Below, piece by piece: positions 31,260 through 39,178 of a DNA stretch of 64,000 nucleotides; positions within the stretch are counted from its first letter, which is position 1; each line of letters starts with the position of its first letter. Source of the stretch: Amycolatopsis thailandensis. Its GTDB lineage: Bacteria; Actinomycetota; Actinomycetes; Mycobacteriales; Pseudonocardiaceae. Below the pieces are notes generated by a model that worked only from the letters and a program-made list of their open reading frames with translations, made no database searches and was not told the DNA's origin. The stretch covers positions 62,001 to 126,000 of the forward strand of contig NZ_NMQT01000103.1 of the NCBI RefSeq assembly GCF_002234405.1. Reading direction: 5' to 3'. The position numbers and the translations under genes were made by a program.

Positions 31260-31841
31260 ATGGCGTTGCGAAACGCGATCCTCGCGATGCTCCTGGACGG
31301 CGAGTCCTCGGGCTACGACCTGGCGAAGGGCTTCAACGCGTCGGTCGCCAACTTCTGGACCGCGACCCCTCAGCAGCTCTACCGGGAGCTCGACAAGATG
31401 GAGTCGCAGGGCCTGGTCGCGGCCCGGATCGTCGAACAGGAGCGGCGTCCGAACAAACGGCTCTTCTCCTTGACCGACGCCGGCGCGACCGAACTCGCCG
31501 AGTTCACCACGCGAGTACCGAAGCCGACCGCGATCCGCGATGAGCTGCTGGTGCAGATCCAGGCTGTCGAGGCGGGTGACGACGGGCGGATCCGGCGCGC
31601 CGTCGCGGACAGGATGGCCGCCGCCGAAACGAAGCTCAAACGCTTCGAGCGTCTCCGGGACCGCCTGCTCGGCGAGTCCACCGAGGCCGAGTTCTTCGCG
31701 ACCGCGCCGCGGGTCGGCCCGTATCTGACCCTGGCCCGCGGGATCGCGTTCGAACAGGAGAACATCCGCTGGTGCGAACAGGTTCTCGCGGTGCTCGACC
31801 GGCGCGAAACCGCGGGTTTCGGAGGTGAACGGCTTGACTGA
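31260..31841 (+). CDS. PadR family transcriptional regulator
   Basis: 193 residues. The winged-helix N-terminus (MALRNAILAMLLDGESSGYD, then ATPQQLYRELDKMESQGLV) is the PadR core, followed by the helical C-terminal dimerisation domain (residues 95-185, WCEQVLAVLDRR). PadR proteins repress their own gene and detoxification genes until a small molecule binds. It overlaps the following VOC gene by 8 bases and faces the SnoaL-like gene. Confidence 0.88.
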   Translation: MALRNAILAMLLDGESSGYDLAKGFNASVANFWTATPQQLYRELDKMESQGLVAARIVEQERRPNKRLFSLTDAGATELAEFTTRVPKPTAIRDELLVQIQAVEAGDDGRIRRAVADRMAAAETKLKRFERLRDRLLGESTEAEFFATAPRVGPYLTLARGIAFEQENIRWCEQVLAVLDRRETAGFGGERLD

Positions 31842-32256
31842 GCAAGAGAAGGGCCCGGTGTTCCGGCAGGTGGTGCTGGACTGCACCGACGTCCGCGAGC
31901 TCGCGGAGTTCTACCGGCGTCTGCTGGTGTGGAACTACCGCCCGGGTGACGAACCGCCTCGGCCCGGCGCCGAGGACAAGGACTGGCTGGTGCTGAGAAA
32001 CCCCGATGGTGGGGCGCAAATCGCCTTCCAGCAGGTCGATCGGCTGGAAGAAGCGAGCTGGCCGGATCCCGGGCCGGTACCCCAGCAACTGCACCTGGAC
32101 CTGACCGTGGACTCGGTCGAGGAACTCGATGTGCAGCACCGCCGGGTCCTGGAACTCGGCGGGCGGCTCCGCTCCGACCGCAGTGATGACCCCGAAGAAC
32201 CTCTGCGCGTCTACGCGGATCCGGCGGGGCATCCGTTCTGCGTCTTCGTCGCCTGA
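31834..32256 (+). CDS. VOC (glyoxalase/bleomycin-resistance) family protein
   Basis: 140 residues. Start placed at TTG 31834 because GGAGG (31821-31825) is 8 bases upstream; the in-frame GTG at 31825 overlaps that site. One beta-alpha-beta-beta-beta pair: VFRQVVLDCTDVRELAEFYR and, in the second module, QLHLDLTVDSVEEL with the ending ADPAGHPFCVF. Such proteins act as metal-dependent isomerases or binding/sequestration proteins. Co-transcribed with the padR gene. Confidence 0.78.
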   Translation: MTEQEKGPVFRQVVLDCTDVRELAEFYRRLLVWNYRPGDEPPRPGAEDKDWLVLRNPDGGAQIAFQQVDRLEEASWPDPGPVPQQLHLDLTVDSVEELDVQHRRVLELGGRLRSDRSDDPEEPLRVYADPAGHPFCVFVA

Positions 32257-32317
32257 GATGGCGTGTGCGGATTTCGGGACGTACTGCCATGACGCGGCAC
32301 AGGTGCGGTAGGCGGTG

Positions 32318-32368
32318 TTGCGAAAGCCACGTTCACAACGTTCAAGGTTGCGAACGTGGCTTTCGCAA
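32318..32368. terminator. perfect 17-bp hairpin, palindromic repeat family C
   Basis: TTGCGAAAGCCACGTTC and its exact complement with a 17-base loop that itself holds AACGTTC/GAACG. It sits between two convergent genes (ends at 32256 and 32421) and would terminate both transcripts. Confidence 0.65.
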
Positions 32369-32420
32369 TACGTGAACCCAGGCGCACTCGCGAGCGGTCG
32401 AGCAGGTCACTTAACCGCTT

Positions 32421-34292
32421 TCAGGCGCGGCAGAGCAGCGCGTCGGGAGTGCGGTTCGAGCCGACGCGGCCGGTGTACGCGACACCGGCGACGTATTCAC
32501 CCGGCGCGCATTGGCCCTTGTAGTGACCCGACGCGAAGTCGCCACCGGGAGCCCCCGACGGCCGGCTGTCGCCGCGGTCGAACCAGACCGTCCGGCCGGT
32601 GCGGCCCAGCGGAGTGGCGGACTTCCCGCACAACAGGGCGGAGAACGCCGCGCCGGTGACGCTGTAGCCGACGGCGGCGTGCTCGGGCGGGCATTGCACC
32701 TTCGTGTACCCGGACGCCCAGTCGGTGTCCACATAGGTCTCACCGCGGACCACGGCGTAGTCCGCCGGAACGGCGAGCGTGCCGGTGCACAGACCCCGGT
32801 TGCCGGTATGGGCGAGGCCGGTGAGCCGCTGGCCGTCGGGACAGACACCCTTGCGAGCGCCCGGATTCCAGTCCGCCTTCGAACGCACCTCGCGGGACGC
32901 CTGGAAATCGGCGTAGTCGAGATTGAGCATCGACCAGCGCTCGGCCATCGGGATCTGCCCGGTACGGGACGGCGAGTCCACCAGGCGTCGCCAGGCCGGG
33001 CCACGCCAGTCCGTGCCGTCGAGCACGTCGACGCGCCGGCCCGCGGTGTCCCACGAGAGCAGCGACCAGCCGTTGCCCCCGCCGCCGTCGTGGAAACCGA
33101 CCGCGGGCCAGTAGGCGAAATCGGTGTCGTTCTCGGCGAGGTAGCCGACGAAGTTCTCGAACCAGGCCCGGCTCGCCGCGTCGGTGGTGTGGCGGCCTTC
33201 GCCGAACTCGCTGATCCAGAGCGGCGCGGTGTAGTGCTTGCCGGTCTCCGCCGAGACGAAGAACGCTTGCCGGTGAAGGACATCTCGGAGTTCCCGCGGA
33301 GACAGGTCCCGGTAGCGCGGGTCGTGGGTTTCGCCGGTGCCGGTCGCCCCGGAATGGTTCGGACCGGTGTAGCCGTAGAAATGCGCGGCGTAGACCAGTT
33401 TCCCGGAATCCACGAGCGTGTGCGACAGCGTGCGTGCGGGCTCCAGCGTGGGCCTGCCGTGGGGAAGACCGTCCACGGGCAGACCGGTCCAGTTGATGCC
33501 TTCGACGATCAGCAGCAGGTCCGGATTGGCTTCTGTCTGGATGCGATCGGCCACCCGCTGGCTCGCCCGCTGCCAGTCGGTGCCGTTGCCCCAGCCCCAA
33601 TTGGGATCGTCGAACACGTTGCGGCGGACCTCGTTGTACAGGTCGGCGCCGACCACCCGCTTGTTCGCGGCGTAGCGGCGGGCCATGAACAGCCAGTCGT
33701 CCTGCCATCGCTGTTCGGTCTGCGCGGTGTTCCAGCGTTCGTTGCCGTCGAGACCGCAGCACCAGCGCGAGGTGGTGGTGTGATTGTTGAGGATCACCGC
33801 GAACCCGCGAGCGGTCAGCCGCGTGACGACGCGGTCGTAGACCTGCAGCGGGGTCAGGCCGCGCAGGTCCGGATTCGCCGGGAGTCCGGGAACCGGTGCG
33901 GTCTCGTGGATCATGGCGTTGGAGAAGGGAAGCCGGACGCTGTTCAGCCCCAGTTCCGCCAGTCCGTCGATGACCGTGTCGATCGATACCCGGTCCAGCC
34001 CGAGCGGCGTCTGATACGCGATTTCGCCGGCGTGGTGCGTGGCGGGATCGTTCACGTCGCCCGACCCGTTCCACGTCCCGCTCGCGCCGTGCCAGTTGGC
34101 GGCCTTCAGTTTGAACCGGTTGCCCGCCGCGTCGACGATGTAGCGCCCGCGCGTACTGAGCGGGGCGACCCAGCCCGACGGGTCCGCCTCGGTTCCGGCG
34201 CCCGCGAGCGGGGGAGGGGGAACCACGACTCCGGCGGTCACCAGCACCGCGAGCAGCACACTCTTGATCCTCACCCGCCGGAGGCTAGCCAT
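32421..34292 (-). CDS. secreted GH5-type glycoside hydrolase with C-terminal Cys repeats
   Basis: 623 residues. Signal peptide: MASLRRVRIKSVLLAVLVTA with a Pro-rich cleavage region; start position is uncertain (ATG 34301, 34292 or GTG 34274). Residues about 45-440 form a GH5 (cellulase-like) barrel: LKAANWHGASG near 64, LNSVRLPFSNAMIHE, the acid/base Glu in DLYNEVRRNV, and the nucleophile Glu in LWISEFGEG. Residues about 458-623 hold three repeats of about 50-60 residues with the pattern DW/FASG..K..C(P/A)P/D...(V/T)G....TG.....LC, perhaps a carbohydrate-binding module. Likely beta-glucanase or mannanase; exact substrate unknown. Confidence 0.82.
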   Translation of the reverse strand: MASLRRVRIKSVLLAVLVTAGVVVPPPPLAGAGTEADPSGWVAPLSTRGRYIVDAAGNRFKLKAANWHGASGTWNGSGDVNDPATHHAGEIAYQTPLGLDRVSIDTVIDGLAELGLNSVRLPFSNAMIHETAPVPGLPANPDLRGLTPLQVYDRVVTRLTARGFAVILNNHTTTSRWCCGLDGNERWNTAQTEQRWQDDWLFMARRYAANKRVVGADLYNEVRRNVFDDPNWGWGNGTDWQRASQRVADRIQTEANPDLLLIVEGINWTGLPVDGLPHGRPTLEPARTLSHTLVDSGKLVYAAHFYGYTGPNHSGATGTGETHDPRYRDLSPRELRDVLHRQAFFVSAETGKHYTAPLWISEFGEGRHTTDAASRAWFENFVGYLAENDTDFAYWPAVGFHDGGGGNGWSLLSWDTAGRRVDVLDGTDWRGPAWRRLVDSPSRTGQIPMAERWSMLNLDYADFQASREVRSKADWNPGARKGVCPDGQRLTGLAHTGNRGLCTGTLAVPADYAVVRGETYVDTDWASGYTKVQCPPEHAAVGYSVTGAAFSALLCGKSATPLGRTGRTVWFDRGDSRPSGAPGGDFASGHYKGQCAPGEYVAGVAYTGRVGSNRTPDALLCRA

Positions 34293-34346
34293 GCGCACCA
34301 TCGGTTGTATACGGACGATCGGGTTCACTCTTGGTAGCTTCCCGTC

Positions 34347-34889
34347 ATGACCACCGCGTTGATCATCGGTGACCTCCAGCGAGGCATCACGGGCGGCTAT
34401 CCGTTCGCCAAGCGAGTCCTGCCGCCGCTCACGGCACTGCTGCCCCGGGCCCGCGCGGCGGGCGCGCTCGTCGTGTTCGTGCGTTTCGCGCTGCGTGGCA
34501 ACGGCTCCGACCTGCCTCCGGGGAACCCTTTGTTCAAGTCGTTCCACGAGGCCGGTGACACCTTCCACGAGGGCTCCGCCGGGACCGGGATCGATCTGCC
34601 GGTCGCCGACGAGGACGTGGTCGTGCTGAAACGCCGTGCCAGCGCGTTCGCCGGTACGGATCTCGATCTGGTGCTTCGTGTGCGGGGCGTCGACACCGTC
34701 GTGATCGCCGGGGTCGCGACCAGTGCGATGGTGGCCGCGACGGCCTACGACGCGGCTGACCGCGGCTACCACGTGACCGTGCTGCGCGACGGCTGCGCCG
34801 ACGGTGATCAGGCGATGCACGACTTCTTCGTGGACGCGGTCTTCCCGAGCCGGGGGTTCGAGGTCGTGTCCTGCGAGGACTGGTCGTGA
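34347..34889 (+). CDS. isochorismatase-fold hydrolase lacking the usual catalytic Cys
   Basis: 180 residues. The fold is clear: LIIGDLQRGIT (catalytic Asp9), VVVLKRRASAFAGTDLDL (catalytic Lys near 96) and VIAGVATSAMVAATAYDAADRGY. In cysteine hydrolases the last motif is GxxTxxCV; here the Cys position is Met (SAMV). Isochorismatase itself has Gly there, so a different chemistry or loss of activity is possible. Divergent from the GH5 gene. Confidence 0.78.
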   Translation: MTTALIIGDLQRGITGGYPFAKRVLPPLTALLPRARAAGALVVFVRFALRGNGSDLPPGNPLFKSFHEAGDTFHEGSAGTGIDLPVADEDVVVLKRRASAFAGTDLDLVLRVRGVDTVVIAGVATSAMVAATAYDAADRGYHVTVLRDGCADGDQAMHDFFVDAVFPSRGFEVVSCEDWS

Positions 34890-34968
34890 GCGGTCTTCGA
34901 TAAATGCCAGGCGGGATCCGCCCTTGATGTGGCACGGTGCACGGTGAGCTGATCAAGGGGGCTGGGAG

Positions 34969-35946
34969 ATGGAGACGCGGCGACTCGGGCGCACCGACGT
35001 CGAGGTGACCCGACTGGGGTTCGGTGGCGGTCCGCTCGGCGGGCTGTTCGCGCCGCTGGACGACGAGACGGCCGCGGGGGCGCTGGCCGCGGCCTGGGAC
35101 GGCGGGATCCGGTACTACGACACGTCGCCGCATTACGGCATCGGGCATTCCGAACGTCGGATCGGTGAATTCCTGCGCTCGCGGCCGCGTGATTCCTACG
35201 TCCTGTCGACGAAGGTCGGCCGCCTGCTGGTGCCGCAGGACGCGGACGGGAAGAGTGATCCGGCCGGTTTCCACGTCCCCGCCACGCATCGCCGGATACG
35301 CGACTTCACTCGCGACGGGATCAGGCGCAGCGTCGAGGATTCGTTGGAGCGCATGGGCTTGGACCGGATCGACGTCCTGTACCTGCACGACGCCGAGGAA
35401 TACTTCGACGACGCGGTTCGCGAGGGTTATCCGGCCCTGGCGGAGCTGCGGTCCGAAGGGATGGTCGGCGCGATCGGCGCCGGAATGTACGACACGGCCA
35501 TGCTCACCACTTTGGTGCGGGAGACCGACGTCGACGTGATCATGCAGTCCGGCCGCCACACGTTGCTCGATCACAGCGCGCTGGACACGTTCCTGCCCGC
35601 GTGCCGGGAACGGGGTGTCTCGGTGATCGCGGCGTCGATCTTCAACTCCGGACTGCTCGCCGCGCGCCGGCCGGTCGAGGGAGCGTACTTCGATTACGAG
35701 GCCGCGACACCGGAAATCGTGGAGCGGGCGAACAGGATCGCCGACGTGTGCGAGGCGCACGGCGTGACGCTTCCGCAGGTGGCCATGGCCTTCCCGCTCC
35801 GGCATCCGGCCGTCGCCGGGATCGCGGTGGGAATGCGGTCCGCCGAGGAGGCGCGACGCAACGTGGAGTCCTTCGCAGTGAAGGTGCCCGCGCGGCTCTG
35901 GGCCGATTTACGCGCCGCGGGTTTGATCAGTCCGGACAACGATTAG
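34969..35946 (+). CDS. aldo/keto reductase
   Basis: 325 residues. Catalytic tetrad positions are visible: Asp in YYDTSPHYG (residues 44-52, Asp and Tyr), Lys in STKVGR near 80, His in YLHDAEEY near 140. The segment FNSGLLAARRP near 225 is that of the pyridoxal/D-threo-aldose/L-fucose 1-dehydrogenase subgroup. Uses NAD(P)(H). Followed after 9 bases by a VOC gene, so probably a two-gene operon for sugar or aldehyde metabolism. Confidence 0.85.
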   Translation: METRRLGRTDVEVTRLGFGGGPLGGLFAPLDDETAAGALAAAWDGGIRYYDTSPHYGIGHSERRIGEFLRSRPRDSYVLSTKVGRLLVPQDADGKSDPAGFHVPATHRRIRDFTRDGIRRSVEDSLERMGLDRIDVLYLHDAEEYFDDAVREGYPALAELRSEGMVGAIGAGMYDTAMLTTLVRETDVDVIMQSGRHTLLDHSALDTFLPACRERGVSVIAASIFNSGLLAARRPVEGAYFDYEAATPEIVERANRIADVCEAHGVTLPQVAMAFPLRHPAVAGIAVGMRSAEEARRNVESFAVKVPARLWADLRAAGLISPDND

Positions 35947-35955
35947 GGTGGTTTG

Positions 35956-36390
35956 ATGGCGTCGGTCAGGCAGGTACAGGTCACTTTCGATTGCGCGGAA
36001 CCAGAGCGTGTCGCCCGTTTCTGGTGCGAGGTGCTGGGATACGTCGTGCCGCCGCCACCGGAAGGGTTCGCCACCTGGGACGACTACACGCGCTCGCTGC
36101 CGCTTGAGAAGCAGGACAAGGGGTTCGCGTGCAGTGATCCCACCGGCGTGGGGCCGCGGCTGTATTTCCAGCGCGTTCCCGAAGGCAAGGTCGTCAAGAA
36201 TCGGGTTCATCTCGACGTGCGCGTCGGCACCGGGCTCGTGGGCGAAGAGCGTCTCGCCGCGCTCGAAGCCGAATGCGCCCGGCTGGTCGCGCTCGGCGCG
36301 ATCCGTGATCAGGTTCTGCTCGCGGACGAAGAAGACGAGTCCTGCATCAATATGCGCGATATCGAGGGCAACGAGTTCTGCCTCGACTGA
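35956..36390 (+). CDS. VOC family protein
   Basis: 144 residues starting at ATG 35956 (MASVRQVQVTFDCAEPERVARF). A glyoxalase-like domain of the Glyoxalase_6 type: ARFWCEVLGYVVPPPPEGF, DPTGVGPRLYFQRVPE, RVHLDVRVG, and the ending MRDIEGNEFCLD, which carries the conserved DPEGNEFCL-type motif. Function not assignable beyond the family. Confidence 0.82.
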   Translation: MASVRQVQVTFDCAEPERVARFWCEVLGYVVPPPPEGFATWDDYTRSLPLEKQDKGFACSDPTGVGPRLYFQRVPEGKVVKNRVHLDVRVGTGLVGEERLAALEAECARLVALGAIRDQVLLADEEDESCINMRDIEGNEFCLD

Positions 36391-36768
36391 CACTCTTTCG
36401 GCTGACCGCCATTCGCGGGATCGATTCGCAACCGTTGCACAACTCGTGTATCGTCTTGCATCGCTCACGAAGCGAAAACGACCACCTGACGAACGTGGGT
36501 GACGTGCCGTTTCGTCTCCCTGCGGGCCCGGCCATCCTCCCCCTCGTGCCGGGTTCCGGAGCCCGGCGGCGCCCGGCGGAAGCCGGCCCCCTCCCGGTCG
36601 ATCCGTGGCGCCGCCGGGAACTCAGTGCTCTCGTGAACGTGGCCGGTCGTGGTGGGAAGACACGCGCGGCGGCCTCGTCGCGGCGGTCGGAACGGGGCGT
36701 GATCTCGTAAGCTGGCCGCGGTGTGCACCCGCGCGGGGGAGGACTGCACCTGGATTCGTGAGGTGTCG
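36391..36768 (+). promoter_or_regulatory. 378-base intergenic region upstream of the B12-type MerR gene
   Basis: No credible gene. A notable stretch is TTGCACAACTCGTGTATCG at about 36434-36452, followed by TTGCATC, which could contain a promoter or regulator sites (TTGCA twice, 22 bases apart). GC-rich inverted segments occur at 36555-36590. This is where a light-responsive promoter for the regulator and photolyase would have to be. Confidence 0.3.
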
Positions 36769-37638
36769 ATGGACGTCGATGAGGTGAGCGCGGGCTCCTG
36801 GACCCCGGGCATGGTCGCCGAGGAGCTGGGAATCTCTCCGGTGACGCTCCGGACCTGGGCATCCCGTTACGGCGTCGGTCCTTCCTTGCGGCCGGACGGG
36901 CGTCATCGGCGTTACTCCGACGCCGACGTCCGCAAGCTCCAGTACATGCGGCGGCTGATCGGCCGCGGCATCAAGCCGCGCGAGGCGGCGGCCGCCGTGT
37001 TCTCCGGCTCGGAGGACGCTGTCCGCGAGATCTCCCTCGCTGAGCGGGCGGACGAGCTCGAACGGGCCGCGGAGGCTCTCGACTTCACCGTCGTCGCGGC
37101 TCTCTTGGACGAAACGCTCGACACGATGGGCGCGGCGAGGACGTGGACCGAGATCCTGTTGCCGATCCTGCGCGACCTCGGCGTCCGCTGGAGCCGGGGT
37201 GATGTGTGCTTCGAGTCCGAATGGGCGCTCACCAGCGAAGTGTCTTACGCGCTCCAGCGCTACGTCGCCCGGTTCGCCTACACGCCGTCGGATCGGCGCG
37301 TGCTCATCGCGTGCTGCCCCGCGGAACGCCACAGCCTGCCTGTCGAAGTCCTGCGCGCGTCGATGGCGGAGGTCGGCATCCCCGCCGTCTACCTCGGGCA
37401 CATGGTGCCGGCGGAGACCACCGCGGGGATGGTCGCCAAGCTCGAACCGGTGCTGGTCGTGTTGTGGTCGATGTCCCCGACGACCGTCGACAACCTGTTG
37501 CGGCAGCGCCTTCAGCGCCGTGGTTTCGACGTCGCCGTCGCGGGCCCCGGCTGGGACGGGCTCAACGTCCGTGGTGCTCCTTGGGTGAACGACCTGGCGG
37601 GCGCGATGGACCTCGCCGCCGAGCGGATGAAGGCCTGA
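36769..37638 (+). CDS. MerR-type regulator with cobalamin-binding domain (CarH/LitR-like)
   Basis: 289 residues from ATG 36769 (GAGGTG upstream; a GTG at 36721 is an alternative). Residues 11-78 are a MerR HTH (SPVTLRTWASRYGVGPSLRP, GRHRRYSDADVRKL). Residues 100-165 are the helical cap and 175-285 the Rossmann-like B12 domain. The lower-axial E-x-H is kept (Glu186, His188 in CPAERHSLP), as are Trp141 and Glu151 of the W-x9-EH cap motif; the following His is Trp152. CarH proteins bind adenosylcobalamin, repress in the dark and release DNA in light. The adjacent photolyase gene supports light control. Confidence 0.8.
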   Translation: MDVDEVSAGSWTPGMVAEELGISPVTLRTWASRYGVGPSLRPDGRHRRYSDADVRKLQYMRRLIGRGIKPREAAAAVFSGSEDAVREISLAERADELERAAEALDFTVVAALLDETLDTMGAARTWTEILLPILRDLGVRWSRGDVCFESEWALTSEVSYALQRYVARFAYTPSDRRVLIACCPAERHSLPVEVLRASMAEVGIPAVYLGHMVPAETTAGMVAKLEPVLVVLWSMSPTTVDNLLRQRLQRRGFDVAVAGPGWDGLNVRGAPWVNDLAGAMDLAAERMKA

Positions 37639-37659
37639 CGCCCTAGGATCGCATCGATT

Positions 37660-39168
37660 ATGAATCGAAAGAAGAGTGGTTCCGATCCGCTGTGGCTGTT
37701 CGGTGATCAACTGGGACCGCACTTCCACGGCACGGCCGGGAATCGAGACCGTGAGATCCTGCTGATCCGCTCGGCCGCGGCCTTCGCGCGCCGCCCGTTC
37801 CATCGGCAGAAGATCCACCTCGTCGAAGCCGGAATCCGGCGGCTCGCCGCGGATCTCGGCGACCGAGTCCGCATCGTCGACGCGCCGACCTACGCGGACG
37901 GGCTGCGCCGATTCGGACGGCCGGTCGTGGTTCACGAACCCGGCTCGCACGCCGCCGAGGCCCTCGTGCGGCGTCTGCAGAAGCAGGGTCTGGTCACGGA
38001 AGTGCTTCCGACGCCGGGATTCGTCCGGTCCAAAGAGGACTTCGCGACCTGGGCGCGGGACCGGCGGCGGTTCGTGATGGAGGACTTCTACCGCGATCAA
38101 CGCCGCCGGTTCGGTGTGCTGCTCGAACCGGACGGCGATCCGGCCGGCGGGAAGTGGAACTTCGACCACGAGAACCGGCGTCCCCCGCCGGGGCGGTCCA
38201 CGCTGCCCGTTCCCGCGCCCTGGTTCCCGTCCGAGGACGACGTGGACGAACAGGTGCGCGCGGACCTCGACAAGGCGGAACGGGACGGTGAGATCCACCC
38301 GGTCGGTGTCGACGGTCCACGCCTTTTCGCCGTCAGCCAGGCGGAAGCGGAAGAGGCGCTGGACCGGTTCCTCGACCACCGGCTCGCGACTTTCGGCCCG
38401 CATCAGGACGCCATGCTCAGCGCCGATTGGGCGATGTCGCACGCGCTGCTGTCGGTGCCGTTGAACCTCGGCCTGCTCGACCCGCTCGACGTCGTCCATC
38501 GTGCCGAGGAACGGTATCTGTCCGGTACGGCGCCGCTGGCGAGTGTCGAAGGGTTCGTCCGGCAGATCCTCGGCTGGCGGGAGTGGATCTGGCACCTCTA
38601 CTGGCATCTGGGGCCGGACTACCTGAAGAGGAACGAACTCGACGCCGATCGGAAGCTGCCCCGGTGGTGGCGGGAGCTCGACGCCGACACGGTCGAGGCG
38701 GCCTGTCTTCGCACCGCGCTCACCGGTGTGCGGGATCGCGGCTACGCCCACCACATCGAGCGGCTCATGGTGCTGGGAAACCACGCGCTGCAACGTGGTT
38801 ACGACCCGGCGGAGCTCACCGGCTGGTTCGCCACCGCGTTCGTCGACGGGTTCCCCTGGGTCATGCCCGCCAACGTCATCGGGATGAGCCAGTACGCGGA
38901 CGGGGGGATCGTCGGCACGAAGCCGTACGCGGCGGGCGGTGCCTACATCAGCCGTATGAGTGACCACTGCGGTGGATGTACCTACAACCCGAAGAAACGA
39001 GTGGGCGAAGACGCCTGCCCGTTCACCGCGGGTTATTGGGCTTTCCTCGACCGCAACGCCGATCGCCTGGCGGGCAATCCGCGGATGCGCCAGCCGCTGA
39101 ACGGTCTGCGCAGACTGTCCGACCTTCCCGACGTCGTCGCGCGGGAAAACCGGCGGGATCGGTTCTGA
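37660..39168 (+). CDS. 4Fe-4S (6-4) photolyase / FeS-BCP cryptochrome (PhrB-like)
   Basis: 502 residues. N-terminal Rossmann half (LWLFGDQLGPHF at residues 11-22; RSKEDFATWARDRRRFVMEDFYR) and C-terminal FAD domain (VEGFVRQILGWREW near 296, NVIGMSQYADGG near 405). Four cysteines at 349, 437, 440 and 453 (AACLR, DHCGGC, EDACPF) match the iron-sulfur ligand spacing of PhrB (350, 438, 441, 454 as recalled). These enzymes repair (6-4) photoproducts or act as light sensors. 21 bases after the CarH-like regulator, so very probably co-transcribed and light-induced. Confidence 0.9.
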   Translation: MNRKKSGSDPLWLFGDQLGPHFHGTAGNRDREILLIRSAAAFARRPFHRQKIHLVEAGIRRLAADLGDRVRIVDAPTYADGLRRFGRPVVVHEPGSHAAEALVRRLQKQGLVTEVLPTPGFVRSKEDFATWARDRRRFVMEDFYRDQRRRFGVLLEPDGDPAGGKWNFDHENRRPPPGRSTLPVPAPWFPSEDDVDEQVRADLDKAERDGEIHPVGVDGPRLFAVSQAEAEEALDRFLDHRLATFGPHQDAMLSADWAMSHALLSVPLNLGLLDPLDVVHRAEERYLSGTAPLASVEGFVRQILGWREWIWHLYWHLGPDYLKRNELDADRKLPRWWRELDADTVEAACLRTALTGVRDRGYAHHIERLMVLGNHALQRGYDPAELTGWFATAFVDGFPWVMPANVIGMSQYADGGIVGTKPYAAGGAYISRMSDHCGGCTYNPKKRVGEDACPFTAGYWAFLDRNADRLAGNPRMRQPLNGLRRLSDLPDVVARENRRDRF

Positions 39169-39178
39169 CCGGATGGCG

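Noticed and set aside
34293..34820. N-terminal extension of the GH5 gene
   Set aside because: It is the antisense of the isochorismatase-like gene; the signal peptide starts near 34292.
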